Shown: piece by piece, positions 38,805 through 47,516 of the stretch | Layout: the number at the start of each line of letters is the position of its first letter | Numbering within the stretch: position 1 is the first letter of the stretch | NCBI RefSeq assembly: GCF_015712065.1 | Contig: NZ_JACFYZ010000001.1 | Span: 1,054,001-1,118,000 of the forward strand | Direction: 5' to 3' | Length of the DNA stretch: 64,000 nucleotides | Source of the DNA: Ectopseudomonas chengduensis | GTDB lineage: Bacteria; Pseudomonadota; Gammaproteobacteria; Pseudomonadales; Pseudomonadaceae | Program-made: the position numbers and the translations under genes | The notes under the pieces: model-generated | Told to the model about the DNA's origin: nothing | The model's input: only the letters and a program-made list of their open reading frames with translations | Databases searched by the model: none

Positions 38805-39257
38805 CTAGAGGGATTGCCTCGTGATAGTGATGAATACTTCGCCGCTATCCGGATCGGCAATATATCGGGCCTCTCCGCATGAGCTTTCATGTCCGGCAAG
38901 CAGGGTTCTGTTCCAGCATGCTGCAATAATCTTGGCCAGTTCTGTCGCTTGCTCGGTCGTCAACTCATCGAACAGGCCCGTTATTTCCAAAAGGTTCATC
39001 CAGTACTGGGCATGATCAGCATCCTGAGTGGCTGCCATGAGTTCCTGATGGCGTTCACTGTCGAAGAGCTCAAGGATGAACGCCCTGCCGTCGACCACCT
39101 TTATCTCGGGCGAGAATAGCCGCGCGTAGCTGATCAGAAAGTCGAAGTGCAAGGGGGTCGTTGCGTAAACAGCTTGCACGTAATCCATTTCGGAGAGCTT
39201 CTTATTGCCATTGGCCCGTTGAAAGTCTGCAAGGCTGAAAGGCTTGTGGTCATGCAT
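38805..39257 (-). CDS. Candidate cognate immunity protein of the polymorphic toxin
   Basis: 150 residues, acidic and cytoplasmic, family not recognised. It starts 2 bases after the toxin stop, with GAGG inside the toxin's last codons, so the two are translationally coupled. Position and size are those of an immunity protein that would bind the toxin C-terminal domain. The sequence itself shows only helical segments (LLEITGLFDELTTEQATELAKI). Confidence 0.65.
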   Translation of the reverse strand: MHDHKPFSLADFQRANGNKKLSEMDYVQAVYATTPLHFDFLISYARLFSPEIKVVDGRAFILELFDSERHQELMAATQDADHAQYWMNLLEITGLFDELTTEQATELAKIIAACWNRTLLAGHESSCGEARYIADPDSGEVFITITRQSL

Positions 39258-39259
39258 GG

Positions 39260-40621
39260 CTAACCTCGTGGGATTTCATCTGGGCGAGCAGGGCGCACTC
39301 TGCCCTTGTCGATTATTTCGCGCCCGTCCGGCGTCGTGTTTTTCCCGGCCTCCTTTACGTTGGGGCGGGGTATTCCACCGTGGTCCTGTCCAGATCCACG
39401 GTATTGCTTCCAGGTTCCATCACCGTTATGAGTCGTGTATTGGCCGTCCCTGCCCGGTCTCTCAATGATCGAATGCGGCCTTCCTTCAGCTTCGGGTAGT
39501 GGCTCGGGAGGCTTGTTCCTGCCCTTCCTCGGGGAGCCTCTAATGTCGGAGCCATCCATAGGGGCAAGCGTGCCCGGTAGCACGTCCCTCGGCCTTTCCA
39601 CCTCAACCGTTCGTGCCCCAGTCCCGCTACCTGTCGCCCTGCCACCTCGTCTGATCCTTGCCCGTTTCAGCGCCGCGCCCAGGCGTCTGAAGGCATTGCC
39701 CAGACGTGCAAGCTTGTCCAGATAGCTTACCGATGCCGCACCACGCGCGGCCAGGCCGATGCCGCCGGTAAAGACGATCAGCAGGGCGGCAAGCACAATT
39801 TCGAACAGTGCGCCGCCGCTGAACTCGGCAATCTCCTCGACGTTCTGTGCCTTGGCATAGTCGACGGCGAAGCGGCCGAGCATGGCCTTGCTGGGGCCGT
39901 CTTCGTAGATGAAACAGGCCAGTTCGTAGGCTTCGGCCAGTTGCTCACGGGTGATGCTGCTCGGATCGAAGCCCAGTGCCTCCACCACCTCCCGATGTTG
40001 CTCGGCGCTGAACTGGCGATTGTACGCGGCCAGCCAGGTTTCACCCTCGCTGGCGCGTGCCTGCCAGGCGCTGCGCAGGGCATTGGAGAAGGTGGTGAAG
40101 GGATTGACCAGGTCGGAGAATTCCTTGGCGGTCCTGAGCAGACCCCAGGCGCCTAGGAAGAACCCTTTACCCGCCGCGAGTCGGCGATGTCCGTAGTTGG
40201 AGAGGGCGCTGCGCTGATCCTGAATGGCCTGCAACCGAGCTGCTTCTGCGCGTTCCGCGGCGAGAATTTCATCCAGTACGGCCTGTAGCTCGGCGCGGGC
40301 ATTGCTGATGTCGGTATCGACATCAGCGTCAGCGAGCAACTGCGCCTGGTACTCGCCGCTGGGAATGGTCTGAATCAGGCCACCACGAGAATCCAGGCTA
40401 CCGCGTACAGCATTGCCGCCAGCGGGAGATAGGCTGTAGGGCAGATTGGCGCCCAGGCATTCGCCGTTGTCCCAGACGAAACGCAGCCCGACCAGGCAAC
40501 TGGAGGTCTGAGTGCTGCCGCCTTCCAATGGTCTGGGAGCCTGGCGGTGGAAATCGCCGTTGTAGGGCGCCGGCGTCGGTGCGGGGCGTTCGTTGCGATT
40601 GTTGGGGACGTAGCCGCTCAT
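39260..40621 (-). CDS. Polymorphic toxin (type-24-like C-terminal domain)
   Basis: 453 residues. The Pro-rich N-terminus lacks a signal peptide. A helical region (about 110-260) with Ala/Glu-rich coiled coil precedes a hydrophobic segment (LFEIVLAALLIVFTGGIGLAA, about 285-308). A basic linker leads to a C-terminal module from about 380 on: GRPHSIIERPG, GQYTTHNGDGTWKQYRGSG and HGGIPRPNVKE. This resembles the polymorphic toxin type 24 tip, a presumed nuclease. The hydrophobic middle and missing signal suit a type VI secretion effector, but no PAAR or VgrG gene is in the window. Followed directly by immunity-type genes. Confidence 0.75.
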   Translation of the reverse strand: MSGYVPNNRNERPAPTPAPYNGDFHRQAPRPLEGGSTQTSSCLVGLRFVWDNGECLGANLPYSLSPAGGNAVRGSLDSRGGLIQTIPSGEYQAQLLADADVDTDISNARAELQAVLDEILAAERAEAARLQAIQDQRSALSNYGHRRLAAGKGFFLGAWGLLRTAKEFSDLVNPFTTFSNALRSAWQARASEGETWLAAYNRQFSAEQHREVVEALGFDPSSITREQLAEAYELACFIYEDGPSKAMLGRFAVDYAKAQNVEEIAEFSGGALFEIVLAALLIVFTGGIGLAARGAASVSYLDKLARLGNAFRRLGAALKRARIRRGGRATGSGTGARTVEVERPRDVLPGTLAPMDGSDIRGSPRKGRNKPPEPLPEAEGRPHSIIERPGRDGQYTTHNGDGTWKQYRGSGQDHGGIPRPNVKEAGKNTTPDGREIIDKGRVRPARPDEIPRG

Positions 40622-40771
40622 CGTCGTGCATCCATGCTGCGGCCGGCGGCTGCCGGCAGGTGTCTTTTTCAGCGTCCGATGCTAACCAATGACCTATGCG
40701 CAAAGTCTTGCGCAGTGGCGTGTGGTGTCTCTGTTCTGTGAACGATGCACGCAAATAATAGTGCTTGAAAC

Positions 40772-41524
40772 TCAGCCGCGCTGCAGCTCGAGCAGCGCCT
40801 TCTGGCTCAGGTCCAGCCACTCCTTGTGTAGCACTCGATAGTGCCGTGCGGAGCGGCGGGCGTGGGTCTGGATCTGCTGCAGCAGTTCGATGGCCTCGCG
40901 CTGACGTCCCAGTCGCTGCAGCAGCAGGGCGTAGCGGTAATTGGCTTCGGGGCTGGCGCAGTAGCTGCCGAGGGCGCGGTATTCCTCTTCGGCCTTGAGG
41001 TCGTTGCCCTGGCCTTCCAGCGCGCGGGCGTACAGCAGGTGGCCGTCGCTGGAGCGAAAGTCCGGATTGTTGGCGACCAGTTGGTCGAGGCTTGCCTGAC
41101 AGCCGGCGAAGTCGCCCAGGGCGAAACGTGCTCGGGCCAGGCCGAGGAGGATGTCGGGTGCGTCGCTGTGAATGCCGCGTAATGCCATCTGATAGTGCGT
41201 GGCCGCTTCTTCGGCCTGACCCATGCGCAGCAGCTCATCGGCCAGGTTGACGCGAGTATCGCGGGTGTCGCGAATCTCCAGTTCATCGCGCAGGGCGCGT
41301 AGGTGACGTTCTGGGTCGATGCTGTCATGCAGACGGTTGAGCGTGCGGCGGCCGCGGCGGCTACCGAGCAGATCCGGCAGCATGATGCCGAGGAAGTAGA
41401 TCAGGCAGCCGAGGCCGGGCAGGGCGATGATCAGGTACAGCCAATAGCGTTCCTGGCCACTGCGCACTACGTGGAGGCCGCAGGTGACTTGGCAGGCGAT
41501 GACTAACAGAGCGAGCAGAGGCAT
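40772..41524 (-). CDS. TPR-repeat membrane protein
   Basis: 250 residues. Two N-terminal hydrophobic segments (MPLLALLVIACQVTC and YWLYLIIALPGLGCLIYFLG) anchor it. The rest consists of tetratricopeptide-type helices (RVNLADELLRMGQAEEAATHY, ALLLQRLGRQREAIELL). A scaffold, partner unknown; some Pseudomonas homologues are annotated only as tetratricopeptide proteins. ATG at 41524 is chosen because it immediately precedes the first membrane helix. Confidence 0.85.
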   Translation of the reverse strand: MPLLALLVIACQVTCGLHVVRSGQERYWLYLIIALPGLGCLIYFLGIMLPDLLGSRRGRRTLNRLHDSIDPERHLRALRDELEIRDTRDTRVNLADELLRMGQAEEAATHYQMALRGIHSDAPDILLGLARARFALGDFAGCQASLDQLVANNPDFRSSDGHLLYARALEGQGNDLKAEEEYRALGSYCASPEANYRYALLLQRLGRQREAIELLQQIQTHARRSARHYRVLHKEWLDLSQKALLELQRG

Positions 41525-41665
41525 GGGGCGGTCCAGTCCTTTGGAGTGCGAGGGGAGGCTTATCAGAGCATGGATCGGCCCTGTTGTCAGGTGATGCATG
41601 CACGGCTGTGGCGTACGTCACGTGGTAGGCTGCGCGGCTGATTCCATGTTCATAAGGATGCGTGC

Positions 41666-42232
41666 ATGCCGTCGTCGCTGGAGATCTTCGCCAACCTTTT
41701 CTATCTGGTTTCGGTCGTGCTGGCGGCGCGCAATTCGGTGCACACCTGGGCCGTCGGCCTGGTCGGCTGCGTGCTGTTCGGCTGGCTGTTCTTCAGCGTG
41801 CAGCTGTATGCCGATGTCACCTTGCAGGCTTTCTTCATCGCCACCAGCCTGCTGGGTTGGTGGAGCTGGCGGCGCGGTCGCCAGGGCGAGGCGCTGCCGA
41901 TCAGCCGTGCCAGCATGGCCGGATTGGGCCTGGCGCTGCTGCTCGCGGTGGTCGTGGCGGGCTCATACGGCGCCCTGCTGCACTATTTCACCGACGCCTA
42001 CGCACCTTTCATCGATTCCCTGGTGCTGACTTTCAGCGTGCTGGCGCAGTTGCTGCTGATGCGCCGCATGCTGGAAACCTGGTACGGCTGGCTGCTGGTG
42101 AACACGCTGGCAGTGCCGCTGTTCGCTTCGCGCGAGCTGTATTTGACGGCGTTCATCTACCTGCTGTTCTGGTGCAACGCCTGGTACGGCCTGTACCGCT
42201 GGCGCCGTGAGCTGAATGCGCAGACCGCCTGA
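41666..42232 (+). CDS. pnuC: Nicotinamide riboside transporter PnuC
   Basis: 188 residues with seven membrane helices. It carries the PnuC pattern WAVGLVGCVLF, WWSWRRG and a C-terminal YLLFWCNAWYGLYRWRR. Facilitates uptake of nicotinamide riboside, trapped by phosphorylation in the cell. The nadR gene starts 1 base after its stop, giving transporter plus kinase in one operon. Confidence 0.93.
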   Translation: MPSSLEIFANLFYLVSVVLAARNSVHTWAVGLVGCVLFGWLFFSVQLYADVTLQAFFIATSLLGWWSWRRGRQGEALPISRASMAGLGLALLLAVVVAGSYGALLHYFTDAYAPFIDSLVLTFSVLAQLLLMRRMLETWYGWLLVNTLAVPLFASRELYLTAFIYLLFWCNAWYGLYRWRRELNAQTA

Positions 42233-42233
42233 C

Positions 42234-43265
42234 ATGAGCACGCGATTCGCCTGCGGGCTGGTGGTCGGCAAGTTTGCGCCGCTGCACCTGGGGCATGAAT
42301 GGCTTATCCGCCAGGCGCAAGAGCAATGCGAGCAACTGGTGCTGCTCAGTTGGGCCTACCCGGAACTTGCCGGTTGCGAGCCGGATCGACGGGCGACCTG
42401 GCTGCGGCTGCGCTTTCCCGAACTGCGCAGCTGGGTGGTGACGCCCGAGTGGGTTGCCCAGCAACGCGCACGCAGCTTGGCGCTGCCAGAACTTCCTCAC
42501 GAATCCGATCCCGATGCCGCGCAGCGTCAGTTCGTCGCCGACTTTTGCCTGGCAGTGCTCGGCCATCCGGTGGACGCGGTGTTTACCAGCGAGGCCTACG
42601 GCGATGGTTTTGCCGCGCACCTGAGCGAATGTTTCGGCAGGCCAGTGGAGCACGTCGAGATCGACCGCGCGCGCAGTCAGGTGCCGGTGTCCGGTACGCG
42701 TCTGCGCGCCGATATCCATGGCTTGCGCCACCATCTGGCGCCGCAGGTATATGGCGATTTCATCGAGCGCATCGCCTTGCTCGGTGGCGAGTCCACCGGC
42801 AAGAGCAGTCTCGCCCTGGCGCTGGCGGAGGCACTGGGGACGCGACATGCTGCGGAATACGGCCGCGAACTCTGGGAAGAGCAGAGCGGTGTGCTTGCCT
42901 ATGACGACCTGCTGCACATCGGTCGCACTCAGGTTGCCCGCGAGCAGTGCCTGGCCGGGCAGTGCCAGCGCTACCTGGTGTGCGACACCACGCCGCTGAC
43001 CACGCTGTTCTATTGCCGCGAGCTATTCGGGCGGATCGAGGCTGAGCTGGAGCAGTTGGCCGAGCGGCACTATCACCACCTGTTCCTGTGCGCCGATGAC
43101 TTCCCCTTCGTGCAGGACGGCACCCGTCAGGACGAGACCTTTCGCCGCCGGCAGAACCAGTGGTACGCGCAGGAGCTGACGCGGCGCGGCTGGCCATTCA
43201 CATGGCTGACCGGCTCTCTGCAACAGCGCATCGAGCAGGTGCTGCATCGCCTGAGCGGAACCTAG
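42234..43265 (+). CDS. nadR: NadR-like NMN adenylyltransferase / ribosylnicotinamide kinase
   Basis: 343 residues. The N-terminal nucleotidyltransferase domain has GKFAPLHLGHEW (HxGH motif) and SGTRLRAD. The C-terminal kinase domain begins GGESTGKSSLA (P-loop). It lacks the N-terminal HTH repressor domain of enterobacterial NadR, so it is an enzyme only. It phosphorylates nicotinamide riboside and adenylates NMN to NAD. Coupled to pnuC. Confidence 0.93.
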   Translation: MSTRFACGLVVGKFAPLHLGHEWLIRQAQEQCEQLVLLSWAYPELAGCEPDRRATWLRLRFPELRSWVVTPEWVAQQRARSLALPELPHESDPDAAQRQFVADFCLAVLGHPVDAVFTSEAYGDGFAAHLSECFGRPVEHVEIDRARSQVPVSGTRLRADIHGLRHHLAPQVYGDFIERIALLGGESTGKSSLALALAEALGTRHAAEYGRELWEEQSGVLAYDDLLHIGRTQVAREQCLAGQCQRYLVCDTTPLTTLFYCRELFGRIEAELEQLAERHYHHLFLCADDFPFVQDGTRQDETFRRRQNQWYAQELTRRGWPFTWLTGSLQQRIEQVLHRLSGT

Positions 43266-43277
43266 TCGGAGGCAGTT

Positions 43278-43366
43278 GGTGCGCACGGCGCACCCTGCGT
43301 TCGAACGAGCGAAGCACTTGCCGGGATAGCCGCGGGTGGTGTTGCGTAGGGTGCGCTGCGCGCACC
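43278..43366. repeat. Inverted repeat after nadR
   Basis: 19-base arms (43278-43296 and 43348-43366; ggtgcgc...gcgcaccct type) with two mismatches. GTGCGCAC-type, related to the hairpin at 16486-16532. It may form a transcription end or a repeat unit. Nothing else is seen in 43266-43512. Confidence 0.6.
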
Positions 43367-43512
43367 GGCTTGTGGGACACGCCTGGAGTTCAGCCAGCCA
43401 TAACTGCAATTAGCGGCGCGCAACGTCTGGTCGGCCTTGCGACACGCTACGAGACTTGTCGGCCATCCATGGCTGGGCGAGGATGCGAGTTTTCGACCGA
43501 ATCGGGATCGTC

Positions 43513-44400
43513 ATGCGTCGTCTGCCTTCGCTCACCGCCCTGCGCACTTTCGAAGCGGCCGCGCGGCATGCCCACTTCGGCCGCGCAGCTGCTGAGCTGT
43601 GCGTCACCGACAGCGCCGTCAGTCACCAGATTCGCCAGCTCGAAGAGCAACTCGGCAGCACGCTGTTCGAGCGCGACGGCCGTCAGGTACGCCCGACACC
43701 ACAGGCCAGGCGCCTGCTGCACAGCCTGCAGCAGGCCTTCGAGCTGATTGGCGAGGCTTGCGACGAGCTGCGCGATCCCGGTTCGCAGGCGCAACTGCGC
43801 GTCGCGGTTACCGCAGAGTTGGCGCAGAAGTGGCTGGTCGGGCGCCTGGCCGACTTCGCCGAGCGCCACCCGCAGATCACCCTGCATCTGCACGAACAGC
43901 CGCTGGAGGCGACGCTGCCGGGCAGCGAGATCGATATCGCCATCACCTATGGCACCGGCCCGGACGATGCCAGCGCCTTCTTCGTACGGCCGCTGCCGAC
44001 CCTGCAATTCTTCCCGGTGTGCAGCCCAGGCCTGTTCAACCAGTCGCCGCTCAAGCACCCGCGCGACCTGGCGCGTCATTGCCTGCTGCATGACGATCAG
44101 GACGGCAAGACCTGGACCGCCTGGCTGACCACTCATGCTGGCGATATCCAGCCGACTCGGCATCTGTATCTGGGCCATGCCGGCCTGACCATGGAGGCCG
44201 CTGCACGCGGCCAGGGCGTGGCCATCGGCGACAACCTGACCAGTGCCGAGGACCTGGCCAGTGGTCGCCTGGTGCGCCCCTTCGCAGCTCAGGTGCCGTC
44301 GCTAGGGCAGTACGCGCTGGTGTGCGAGCGCCTGCGTCTGGATAAGCCGGCAGTCGCTCATTTCATCGAATGGCTCACTGATCAACTGGTCGATCTGTGA
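43513..44400 (+). CDS. LysR-family regulator (GcvA-like)
   Basis: 295 residues. The N-terminal sequence RRLPSLTALRTFEAAARH with FGRAAAELCVTDSAVSHQIRQLEEQLG is the GcvA-type HTH. The effector domain is complete. ATG at 43513 begins the conserved part. It lies 97 bases upstream of aguA on the same strand and may control agmatine use (inference). Confidence 0.92.
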   Translation: MRRLPSLTALRTFEAAARHAHFGRAAAELCVTDSAVSHQIRQLEEQLGSTLFERDGRQVRPTPQARRLLHSLQQAFELIGEACDELRDPGSQAQLRVAVTAELAQKWLVGRLADFAERHPQITLHLHEQPLEATLPGSEIDIAITYGTGPDDASAFFVRPLPTLQFFPVCSPGLFNQSPLKHPRDLARHCLLHDDQDGKTWTAWLTTHAGDIQPTRHLYLGHAGLTMEAAARGQGVAIGDNLTSAEDLASGRLVRPFAAQVPSLGQYALVCERLRLDKPAVAHFIEWLTDQLVDL

Positions 44401-44497
44401 ATTGAATTCAAGGGTTCCGCGATTATCGTCATTGGTCGTAGCGCCATCGACGGGCGTACTGTCGGGCTACTTCCAGCCACTGACGAGGAGCCGCGAG

Positions 44498-45610
44498 ATG
44501 GCCCGTACCCTGACTTCCCTGCCCAAGGCCGACGGCTTTCGTCTGCCCGGCGAATTCGAAACCAAGAGCCGCTGCTGGCTCGGCTGGCCGGAGCGCCCGG
44601 ACGTCTGGCGCAACGGCGGCAAGCCGGCGCAGAAGGTCTGGGTCGAGATCGTTGCGGCCATCGCCAGCAGCGAGCCGGTCACCGTCTGCGCCTCGGCGGC
44701 GCAGTACGCCAACGCTCGGCGCCTGCTGCCGGCGCATGTGCGGGTGGTGGAAATGACCTGCAACGACACCTGGTTCCGCGACAGCGGCCCGGCGTTTCTG
44801 GTCCACGACGAGACGGCTGAAGTGCGCGGCGTGGACTTTGAGTTCAACGCCTATGGCGGGCTCGATGGTGGGCTTTACTATCCTTGGGACAAGGACGATC
44901 AGATTGCGCAGAAGATTCTCGAGATCGAAGGCTTCGATCGTTATCGCGCGCCTTTCATCGCCGAAATGGGCGGTATCCAGAGTGACGGTCAGCGCACCCT
45001 GCTGACCACCGAGCAGTGCCTGCTCAACCGCAATCGCAACGCCCACCTGGGCAAGGACGAGATGACCCGCAGGCTGTCTGATTACCTCGGCGCCGAGCAG
45101 GTGATCTGGCTGCCACGCGGCTGCAAGTTCGACGAAACCGACGGTCATATCGATGACCTGGCCTGCTTCGTCCGCCCCGGCGTGGTGGTGATGCAGTGGA
45201 CCGATGATCGCACCGACCCGCAATGGGAAATCTACCAGGAGGCCTACGACATCCTGCGCAGCGTGCGCGATGCCCGTGGCCGTGCGCTGGAGGTGCACAA
45301 GCTGCCGCAGCCGCGCGTACTGGAGTGGACGGCGCAAGAGGCCGAAGGTCTGGATCAGGACGATGCCACCCATACCCGCCAGGCCGGCACGCAGATCTGC
45401 GCTTCGTACATCAATTACTACGCCGGCAACTCGGCCATCGTCCTGCCGCTGTTCGGCGACGCCAACGACCGTGTGGCCCAGGCCACCCTGGCCGAGTTGT
45501 TCCCGCAGCATCGCATCCTCGGCATCGAGAACTCGCGGGAAATCTTGCTGGGTGGCGGTAACGTCGCCTGCATCACCATGCCGCAATACGCCGCGCCTCA
45601 GCGCGCCTAG
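44498..45610 (+). CDS. aguA: Agmatine deiminase
   Basis: 370 residues, full length for the peptidyl-arginine-deiminase-like family. Landmarks: WFRDSGPAFLV, NAYGG, GHIDDLACF with the catalytic His-Asp pair, and C-terminal GGGNVACITMPQ with the nucleophilic Cys. It converts agmatine to N-carbamoylputrescine. The aguB amidase that usually follows is not adjacent; the next gene is a polyamine-binding protein 9 bases on, so both are co-transcribed. Confidence 0.95.
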   Translation: MARTLTSLPKADGFRLPGEFETKSRCWLGWPERPDVWRNGGKPAQKVWVEIVAAIASSEPVTVCASAAQYANARRLLPAHVRVVEMTCNDTWFRDSGPAFLVHDETAEVRGVDFEFNAYGGLDGGLYYPWDKDDQIAQKILEIEGFDRYRAPFIAEMGGIQSDGQRTLLTTEQCLLNRNRNAHLGKDEMTRRLSDYLGAEQVIWLPRGCKFDETDGHIDDLACFVRPGVVVMQWTDDRTDPQWEIYQEAYDILRSVRDARGRALEVHKLPQPRVLEWTAQEAEGLDQDDATHTRQAGTQICASYINYYAGNSAIVLPLFGDANDRVAQATLAELFPQHRILGIENSREILLGGGNVACITMPQYAAPQRA

Positions 45611-45619
45611 GAGGCCCGG

Positions 45620-46711
45620 ATGAAACTGCCCGCCAGTCTGCTGGCCGTGGCCCTTGCCGCCTGCGCACACGCGCAGGCCGGCGCGGCGCCAAAGCAGGTC
45701 AACCTGTATATCTGGAGCGAGTATCTGGCCCCGGACACCCTGGCTTCGTTCGAAGAGAAGACCGGTATCCGCGTGGTGGTCGATCACTTCGATTCGCTGG
45801 AAACCGTGGAAACCAAACTGCTCACCGGCGGCAGTAGTTACGACCTGGTGCTGACTGCCGGCCAGCACCTGAGCAGGGCTATCGCCAGCGGTGCATTGCG
45901 CGAGCTGGACAAGACGCAGCTGCCGCATTTTGCCGGGCTGGATGACGAGTTCACTCAGCACATGGCCAAGTTCGACCCGGGCAATCGCTACGCCGGACTC
46001 TACGTCTGGGGCACCACCGGTTTCGGCTATCAGGCGCAGGCCATTGCCCAGCGCATGGCCGATGCCCCGACCGATAGCTGGGCGATGCTGATGGACCCGC
46101 AGGTGGTGGCGAGTTTTGCCGATTGCGGAGTGAGTTTGCTCAATGATCCCAACGAAGTGTTCGCCGCTGCGTTCCGATACCTGGGGCTGGATATCAATCG
46201 GCAGAACCTCGATGACCTGAAACAGGCCGAGGCCCATCTGGCCAAGGTGCGACCGTTCATTCGCTACTTCGACAATGATCGCAATATCAGCGACCTGGCC
46301 AACGGCAACACCTGCCTGGCCATGGCCTGGAATGGCAACGTCGCCATCGCCGCGGCGCAGGCCGAGCAGGCCAACAAGGACTTCCAGCTGAGCTATCGCA
46401 TCCCGCGTGAAGGGGCATTGCTGTGGTTCGATGCCATGGTCATCCCGCGTGACGCGCCGCACCCGGAAGCCGGGCTGGCGTTGATGGACCACCTGATGAC
46501 GCCCGAGGTGATCGGCGCCATCAGCAACAGCATCTACTACGCCAATGCGGTACCGGCGGCAGATGCCTTCGTCGATCCGGCGATTCTCGCCGACCCCGGC
46601 ACCTATCCGCCGGCCGAGCTACGCGCCACGCTGTACACCAAGAATGACAACAGTCGCGAGTTCAACCGGGCGCTGACCCGTGCGTTCAGCCGGCTGAAGT
46701 CGGGTCGGTAG
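45620..46711 (+). CDS. Periplasmic polyamine-binding protein (PotF/SpuD-like)
   Basis: 363 residues with a signal peptide ending at AQAGA, then the type II substrate-binding fold: LYIWSEYLAPDTLASFE, GSSYDLVL, AMAWNGN. It is the receptor of a spermidine/putrescine ABC transporter whose other subunits are not in the window. Its position behind aguA fits agmatine or putrescine supply. Confidence 0.92.
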   Translation: MKLPASLLAVALAACAHAQAGAAPKQVNLYIWSEYLAPDTLASFEEKTGIRVVVDHFDSLETVETKLLTGGSSYDLVLTAGQHLSRAIASGALRELDKTQLPHFAGLDDEFTQHMAKFDPGNRYAGLYVWGTTGFGYQAQAIAQRMADAPTDSWAMLMDPQVVASFADCGVSLLNDPNEVFAAAFRYLGLDINRQNLDDLKQAEAHLAKVRPFIRYFDNDRNISDLANGNTCLAMAWNGNVAIAAAQAEQANKDFQLSYRIPREGALLWFDAMVIPRDAPHPEAGLALMDHLMTPEVIGAISNSIYYANAVPAADAFVDPAILADPGTYPPAELRATLYTKNDNSREFNRALTRAFSRLKSGR

Positions 46712-46714
46712 CTG

Positions 46715-47446
46715 TCAGCGATAGCGCGAGAAAATGGCGTCGAATTCGCCATCCTGTCTCATCTGCACCAAGGCACGCAGCAGCGCCTGGGTTGGAACAT
46801 CCGGCTCGTCGCGGACGATGCAGGCGATCAGGTCGGCGCTGATTTCACCGAGCGCATGCAGGCGTTGCTCGGCTGGCCGGTCGCGATTGAACCAGGCCAG
46901 CGCCAGGTGATTGCTGATGGCATAGCGGTAGCGGCCGGCCTCGAGTTTCTCCAGGGCCAGCGCCTGGGTGCGGGCGTCTTCGCGGTGTACTGCACCACTG
47001 GCCAGCAGCGGCTCCAGGTTTGGATAGCTGAAGCCCAGCACCGTACCCAGGCGCTCATCCCGCAACTGCTCCAGCTTGAAGTCAGGGTCGGCGTTGCGCG
47101 CGACGATCAGGTCGCGCTGCACCATGAAGGGCAGGCTCCAGATGTACTGATGATGGGATTCGACGAGCCAGTCTGGATTGACGTAGCAGCGCACGTCGAT
47201 TCCGCCGCTGACCAGCAAACGTTGAACGCGCAGGCGCGGCAGCACCAGCATCTCTGCACGGCGGCCGACCTTCTGTGCCAGGCGCATTTGCAGATCGTAG
47301 AGAATCCCGCCCGTAGCCTGGCCATCGACGATCTTTATCATCGGCATGGCCCAGCTCTCGGACACCGAGAAACGCAGCGGGCGCTGCTCCTCGGCCGAGG
47401 CTGCGAGGCACAGTAGAAACAGCAGGGCGCAAAGCGAAAGGCGCAT
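46715..47446 (-). CDS. Extracellular solute-binding protein (family 3-like)
   Basis: 243 residues with a signal peptide (LCALLFLLCLAASA). Type II periplasmic fold with AMPMIKIVDGQATGGILYDL-like N-domain and EFDAIFSRYR end. It lacks an adjacent permease and may be a stand-alone sensor or scavenger. It is convergent with the polyamine-binding gene, 3 bases apart. Confidence 0.85.
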   Translation of the reverse strand: MRLSLCALLFLLCLAASAEEQRPLRFSVSESWAMPMIKIVDGQATGGILYDLQMRLAQKVGRRAEMLVLPRLRVQRLLVSGGIDVRCYVNPDWLVESHHQYIWSLPFMVQRDLIVARNADPDFKLEQLRDERLGTVLGFSYPNLEPLLASGAVHREDARTQALALEKLEAGRYRYAISNHLALAWFNRDRPAEQRLHALGEISADLIACIVRDEPDVPTQALLRALVQMRQDGEFDAIFSRYR

Positions 47447-47516
47447 GCGGTTACCGGTTCAAGACGTTAAACGATGCCGCGCCGAGCTTGGCCGTGACAG
47501 ACTGGGCGACGGCCGC

